64,000 nt of DNA from contig MU623351.1 in NCBI GenBank assembly GCA_025201765.1, forward strand, positions 1 through 64,000, read 5' to 3'. This DNA comes from Daldinia sp. FL1419. Lineage: Eukaryota > Ascomycota > Sordariomycetes > Xylariales > Hypoxylaceae. Made by a program: the position numbers and the translations under genes. Positions 60,066 to 64,000 of this stretch are shown one piece after another. Each line of letters starts with the position of its first letter. Within the stretch, counting starts at the first letter, position 1. The notes beneath the pieces were generated by a model, which did not search any database, was not told the origin of the DNA, and saw nothing but the letters and a program-made list of their open reading frames with translations.

Positions 60066-62528
60066 TTAATCCGACTGCTCATCCGCAGAATCCCATATAA
60101 TCGGTGGTGGCTCCTGAATTTCGTCGTTTATTAAACTATCCGGCAGCATCTGACTTCGAGTTGGGAACTGGGAAGACCTTAGAGAGTGATCTCGTACATT
60201 TCGAAAGGGGGCCGGGCTGCTGCTGTGTATAGTGGGGGCGGGCGGGTCGCTGGGAAGGGATATGACTTGAGTCGGTAATCTCTCGGGCGATACGGCCGGA
60301 CTCGAGACCGTAGTAGCCTGCGATGGCCTAACAGCACTTCGCGTTCTTTGGCTCGGAGGTCCTAGTATAGACTGAATCGAAGAATACGTATCTAAGCTAG
60401 GTAGAGCAGGCTTTGCGAAATCCTGGTTGCTTCCCGATTGGTTTCTCTTGTTTCTGCCGGAAGATCGACGTGCCGACTGGCTCGAAAGAATCACCTCTTC
60501 CACATGATCAGATTGATGTTGTTGGGTTGAGAATTCCGCGTCGTCTTGAAGTTGGGCCCTAAGTTCTTGTGATTCGGTAACGTTAGGACCGCTTGCCACC
60601 AGCACGTCTTCTGCCTCTTGCTCGCCTCCATCTTCAAACAAAGCGCATTTCAAATTTGCCGTAAGTTCTCCGACAACCGCTGGAGGAACCCACACGTATT
60701 TCTGCGGCGCGGCGTTTACCCAACCCTTCTTTTTCATCTCCTCGAGGGAGACCGGGTCGTTGAGTTCGTAGACCTGGAGTATCTCATATGCATACTTGGA
60801 GACAGTTTTCCCTTGGTTGAATTCGACGTTTCCAACCCCCTTGTCATCCTCGATTTCGCCGGGCACTTTAGGGGGGCTGAGCATACACATGTATTTCAAT
60901 TCGGAAAGCGGCTTAGTCGAATAAATCCAGACGCGATTTACCGTACGTGGCATTTTCCAGACCCTGAATTCGTGATTCTTTGTACCGTTGATTATCTTTG
61001 CTAGGGGCTCAGGGTGGAGAGACATTATGATATCGGAGCGGTTATTCTGGGGACCAAGAGAATTGATAACCTCTACGGGGAGTCGTTGACTTTCGATGCC
61101 TTGAGTAAATATCTGAGTCTGCGTCTTCGATGGACTTTCGTCTGGTTGTTTCTTTTGTGGATACGTTGGGGACCGTTCTGCTATAGAAGCCGGCGGAGAA
61201 GTAGGTGTATCTGTCAGTTGTGCTTTGGAGAGCACGCGTGTTTTCTTTGGATTTGGCGTAGGAGTAGCGGATCTTGAGCGACCTGGCTCTGAGGAACCAC
61301 CATCTTCCTCAGGTCCACCACTGAGTTGCTCTGTCGAAGAGATAAGCTCGGCTTGCGTTTCGTCCCCGATAACACCGTAGCAGGTCTCTGCTTCCTCAGG
61401 ACCATCCACCGATGGGATCACATCGTCTCTTCGCTCTCCCGGCGCATTCTCGTCTTCCGTGCTAGCCTCTTCATCATCAACGTTTCCCGTTCCGTCAATA
61501 TCGTCGTCTGAATCAGGCACTTCGTCGGACATTTCCCGCAGAGGTGGTCGCGCCGGTGTCTTCCTCAGTGGCTTTGGCGTTTTTGGTGAAGTTCTTCCTG
61601 GAGTAATATTTTCTTTATCCTCAGGTAGATCAAAGCGAGTCTTCTTGACTGGCGTAGCCATGATTGCGGGACTCTGTGCTCGCGCAGTTGGCGAGCTGTG
61701 GATTGTGCTGTATGAATCCGGAATCACTCGATCCTTTGATAGCATGCCGACCTTCTTGAGAATAGGGGACGGTCCTGTCAAGCTGTGGGACTTTGCTTTT
61801 AGTGGTGACCCATGTGGTGCTGGGCTGTATCGCTTCAACGTCGGTGGTGTTGCCGGTGATGTAGAAGACGGGATGACAGCGTCCGTTCGACGGTTAGTCG
61901 GAGTGACAGATTGGACAAGACTTGGAACTGAAGACCTGATACCCGGCTGGGACTCTTTTGGCTTTTTCGGAGTCTCTAGGATGAGATTGGCGTAGTCATC
62001 TTGCGAGTCATTGATTTGCCGGTTCTCGTTACCATTTTCATCTTTAGGATATATCTGAGTCAAGGTCTGAGTATGAAGATTGCTCGACGGGTTTAAACTG
62101 GGTGCATCTCCCAAAGTCCTTCGTCTTTTGGTACCCGTTGGTTTCTCATTCTTTTTTGATTCATCTCCTGTAGTGTTACGCCGCGTTTCTCGGGTCCTCT
62201 TCTTGGATTTCACTGCCGGTGCAGGGAGTTCAGGCTCTTCTTCATCCCCTTCATCTTCAGATTTAAGTAGTTTCTCGGGCTTTGGAGGTGGTACGAAACC
62301 CTTCTGGGTTAATGTACTCTGTCTGAGTGTACTCTTCTTCGACAAGGTTTCTTTCAGTGTAGTTTGCTTTAGTTTCCGCTTTGGAGTTGGTTTATGGCCC
62401 CCATATGTTTTCTTAAGCTTGCTACGAGCAGGAAATATTTGTTGCTTAGGGGCAGCAGCAGTTGACTTATAAATTTTTCCATCTGACGACACGGATGAGT
62501 CCCCATGAGACCTCGTTTGTGGCGCCAT
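60066..62528 (-). CDS. Large nuclear-type protein with an ASCH/PUA-like domain
   Basis: A single exon encodes 820 residues. About 480 residues of disordered, basic and phospho-site-rich sequence (QTTLKETLSKKSTLRQSTLT, KRRRTLGD, many SP/TP pairs) precede a compact domain at about 496-626: SDIIMSLHPEPLAKIINGTK, then NHEFRVWKMP, VNRVWIYSTKPLSELKYMCM and KYAYEILQVYELNDPVSLEE. This matches the layout of ASCH/PUA-like domains (IKPxYAxxIxxGxKxxEFR and VxRVxIYxT), which bind RNA or modified nucleic acid in known members. A serine-rich basic tail (SSQSARRSSGRNKRNQSGSN) ends in an acidic motif. Nuclear location and nucleic-acid binding are inference. The ATG at 62528 is the first in frame. Confidence 0.75.
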   Translation of the reverse strand: MAPQTRSHGDSSVSSDGKIYKSTAAAPKQQIFPARSKLKKTYGGHKPTPKRKLKQTTLKETLSKKSTLRQSTLTQKGFVPPPKPEKLLKSEDEGDEEEPELPAPAVKSKKRTRETRRNTTGDESKKNEKPTGTKRRRTLGDAPSLNPSSNLHTQTLTQIYPKDENGNENRQINDSQDDYANLILETPKKPKESQPGIRSSVPSLVQSVTPTNRRTDAVIPSSTSPATPPTLKRYSPAPHGSPLKAKSHSLTGPSPILKKVGMLSKDRVIPDSYSTIHSSPTARAQSPAIMATPVKKTRFDLPEDKENITPGRTSPKTPKPLRKTPARPPLREMSDEVPDSDDDIDGTGNVDDEEASTEDENAPGERRDDVIPSVDGPEEAETCYGVIGDETQAELISSTEQLSGGPEEDGGSSEPGRSRSATPTPNPKKTRVLSKAQLTDTPTSPPASIAERSPTYPQKKQPDESPSKTQTQIFTQGIESQRLPVEVINSLGPQNNRSDIIMSLHPEPLAKIINGTKNHEFRVWKMPRTVNRVWIYSTKPLSELKYMCMLSPPKVPGEIEDDKGVGNVEFNQGKTVSKYAYEILQVYELNDPVSLEEMKKKGWVNAAPQKYVWVPPAVVGELTANLKCALFEDGGEQEAEDVLVASGPNVTESQELRAQLQDDAEFSTQQHQSDHVEEVILSSQSARRSSGRNKRNQSGSNQDFAKPALPSLDTYSSIQSILGPPSQRTRSAVRPSQATTVSSPAVSPERLPTQVISLPSDPPAPTIHSSSPAPFRNVRDHSLRSSQFPTRSQMLPDSLINDEIQEPPPIIWDSADEQSD

Positions 62529-63645
62529 GATATCGCAATGGCCGAAGTGGACCTCCTTGGGCGATTTCCACGATATGCGGCGAGTATTTCTAGATTGGGT
62601 GTAGTTAAACAGTTCAAATATAGATGATATTAGATATAATTAGCGTCCCTTGGAAATTGGACTCTCGTATGAGGTTTCCTTGTTTGTAGTTGATACGTTG
62701 TTGCTTCTTAAGTCATCATCGAGCTTTAGGTTAAGGTCAGGTCAGGTCAAGTCAAGTCAAGTCAAATCAAGTCAAGCCCATTTAATTAGGCAGATAAGAG
62801 ATACAATGCGTCATAAACGCGCTTAAGTTAAGAAATGTGGATCGGGGGGCGTGACTATCGCGTCAAGTGCATAGCAACCAATTTAACTCCACCCGAATTA
62901 ACGTTTGTACTTGATAAGTGCATCAACCTATCTCTTCCCCGCAATAAGCCCCCCCGGCCCCTTGCATCGGCCGAGGTAGTACAACCCCTATATCCCTGCA
63001 GCTAACAGCAATTGTGCATAACAGATCGATCGGCTTTGACCATCGCAACCATTAAATTCAGTAGGCTGGCTCTACATAGTATGTACGAATCCGTATTATA
63101 TTTGGACTTGTACTTGTAGCTCTTTTTTTCTTTTTTCTTTTTCTGTATTAAACTTGGCTCAGAGTTGACCAATAGTTTACCTCAGTTGATTATCGTTTAT
63201 TCTTTTGTTAGAGAACCGCTGTTATATCCCGGCGTTCCTTTTGCGTTCTAGAGTTGAATTATACGAAAGCCTCGGCTAAATTGAACAGCGAACAATCACC
63301 TTCGCATATTCCTACTTACATATCTACCTAGACATTTATCAAGACACTGGATACATAGAAAGAGGTCGAGCCATTACGATTGGCATTAGTAGGAACGCCA
63401 TTGACGGCAAGGCTGGTCATATAATTTGATGTATACGCCTCAATGCCTCTGTCGCTATTATAAGACCGCTATTTGACGCCTTCAAGACTTTCAAGAACTT
63501 TGTTGTATTGTCCGGTTTAATAAGAGACTAACGCCCACCTACAAGTTCATCTACAATTCTACGACTTAATTAGACGTTATAAGAAAGAAAGAAAAAAGAA
63601 GCTCATAAATTCACCATCACCAACACCATCACCAATCATCCCACA
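62529..63645. promoter_or_regulatory. Divergent intergenic region between the ASCH-like gene and the hydrolase gene
   Basis: About 1.1 kb between outward-facing genes, holding both promoters. A GTCAA/GTCAG repeat lies near the left end and T/C-rich sequence at 63120-63150. No gene seen. Confidence 0.5.
62735..62776. repeat. Imperfect (GTCAA/GTCAG) pentanucleotide repeat
   Basis: About eight GTCAG, GTCAA or ATCAA units in tandem, drifting from GTCAG to GTCAA, located about 210-250 bp before the ASCH-like gene start. Confidence 0.85.
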
Positions 63646-64000
63646 ATGGCATCCTCCAACACCTCCCCATTCCCCTTCCGCATAACAACCCACACCATCC
63701 CCTCCCAACACATCCGCGAATTCCCCCGCGCCACCCTCTCCTCTCAAGAAGACATCCTATGCATCAGCGTCAAGCAATACACGCCCCTCGACAACCCGAC
63801 CCCTCAACCAGGGGACATCACCATCCTTGGGGCCCACGCCAACGGGTTTCCCAAGGAGCTCTACGAGCCGCTATGGGCGGACCTCCACCGCCGTGCTAAG
63901 AGCCACGGGTTCCAGATCCGCGGCATCTGGATCGCCGACGTCGCCAACCAGGGGTACAGCGGGACCCTGAACGAGCACGTCTTCGGCAACGACCCCTCGT
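63646..64000 (+). CDS. Alpha/beta hydrolase, N-terminal part (cut by window end)
   Basis: From the ATG at 63646 an open frame runs off the window (118 codons seen). It reads MASSNTSPFPFRITTHTIPS, then ISVKQYTP and GDITILGAHANGFPKELYEP, followed by LWADLHRRAKSHGFQIRGIW and IADVANQGYSG. The strand GDITILGAHANGFPKE with an H-A-N-G oxyanion loop is the usual opening of fungal Lpx1/AB-hydrolase proteins (peroxisomal lipase-like or related esterases). The nucleophile serine and acid/histidine lie beyond the window. Strong C-ending codon bias supports coding. Confidence 0.8.
   Translation, partial: MASSNTSPFPFRITTHTIPSQHIREFPRATLSSQEDILCISVKQYTPLDNPTPQPGDITILGAHANGFPKELYEPLWADLHRRAKSHGFQIRGIWIADVANQGYSGTLNEHVFGNDPS

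Noticed and set aside
1..64000. CRISPR arrays, bacterial operons, rRNA genes, biosynthetic gene cluster
   Set aside because: No spaced direct repeats, no 5S or large rRNA sequence recognised, and no polyketide, peptide or terpene synthase genes are present.

Overview
The window reads as nuclear chromosomal DNA of a filamentous ascomycete (Pezizomycotina, most likely Sordariomycetes). Genes are split by short introns of about 50-120 bp with GT..AG ends and CTAAC/CTGAC-type branch points. There are no operons. A VIVID-type LOV photoreceptor, a caleosin, a fungal NPC1 and a very long NOT4 protein are all typical of this group. Exon structures were worked out by hand from reading frame and splice signals.

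Layout, left to right. RXT2 (Rpd3L deacetylase subunit, minus) and TRAPPC11 (Golgi trafficking, plus) share a divergent promoter. They are followed by a NAPE-PLD/Fmp30-like metallo-hydrolase (plus), a MITE with TAA target duplication, a Cue2-like CUE/Smr protein (plus) and NMN adenylyltransferase (plus). A 5.1-kb gene-poor stretch holds a microsatellite and a Mutator-like MITE with 9-bp target duplications. The central block has NPC1, a split-barrel/ferredoxin-reductase fusion flavoprotein and a Kch1-like potassium transporter (all minus), then a pseudokinase-like protein (plus) facing a caleosin (minus), and a Roadblock/LC7-like protein (plus). Between 39.3 and 43.4 kb there are only weak or relic coding signals. 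VIVID (minus) follows, then a 4.9-kb gene-poor stretch with a third MITE, then NOT4 (minus), complex I subunit NDUFS3 (plus), an 83-residue conserved-looking protein (minus), a 146-residue membrane protein (plus), a nuclear-type protein with an ASCH/PUA-like domain (minus), and the 5' end of an alpha/beta hydrolase cut by the window edge (plus).

The genes are mostly unrelated housekeeping or signalling functions rather than a pathway. Several act on membranes and lipids (TRAPPC11, NAPE-PLD-like, NPC1, caleosin), but nothing in the sequence ties them together, and I see no biosynthetic cluster or defence system. The most interesting items are: a 626-bp NOT4 intron whose retention would halve the protein; three structurally complete, non-coding inverted-repeat elements with different target duplications; a GC-AG intron in a pseudokinase; a GATCGA palindrome just upstream of the VIVID gene; two small two-exon genes with no long open frame; and an isolated coding-like terminal exon at 41.1 kb.
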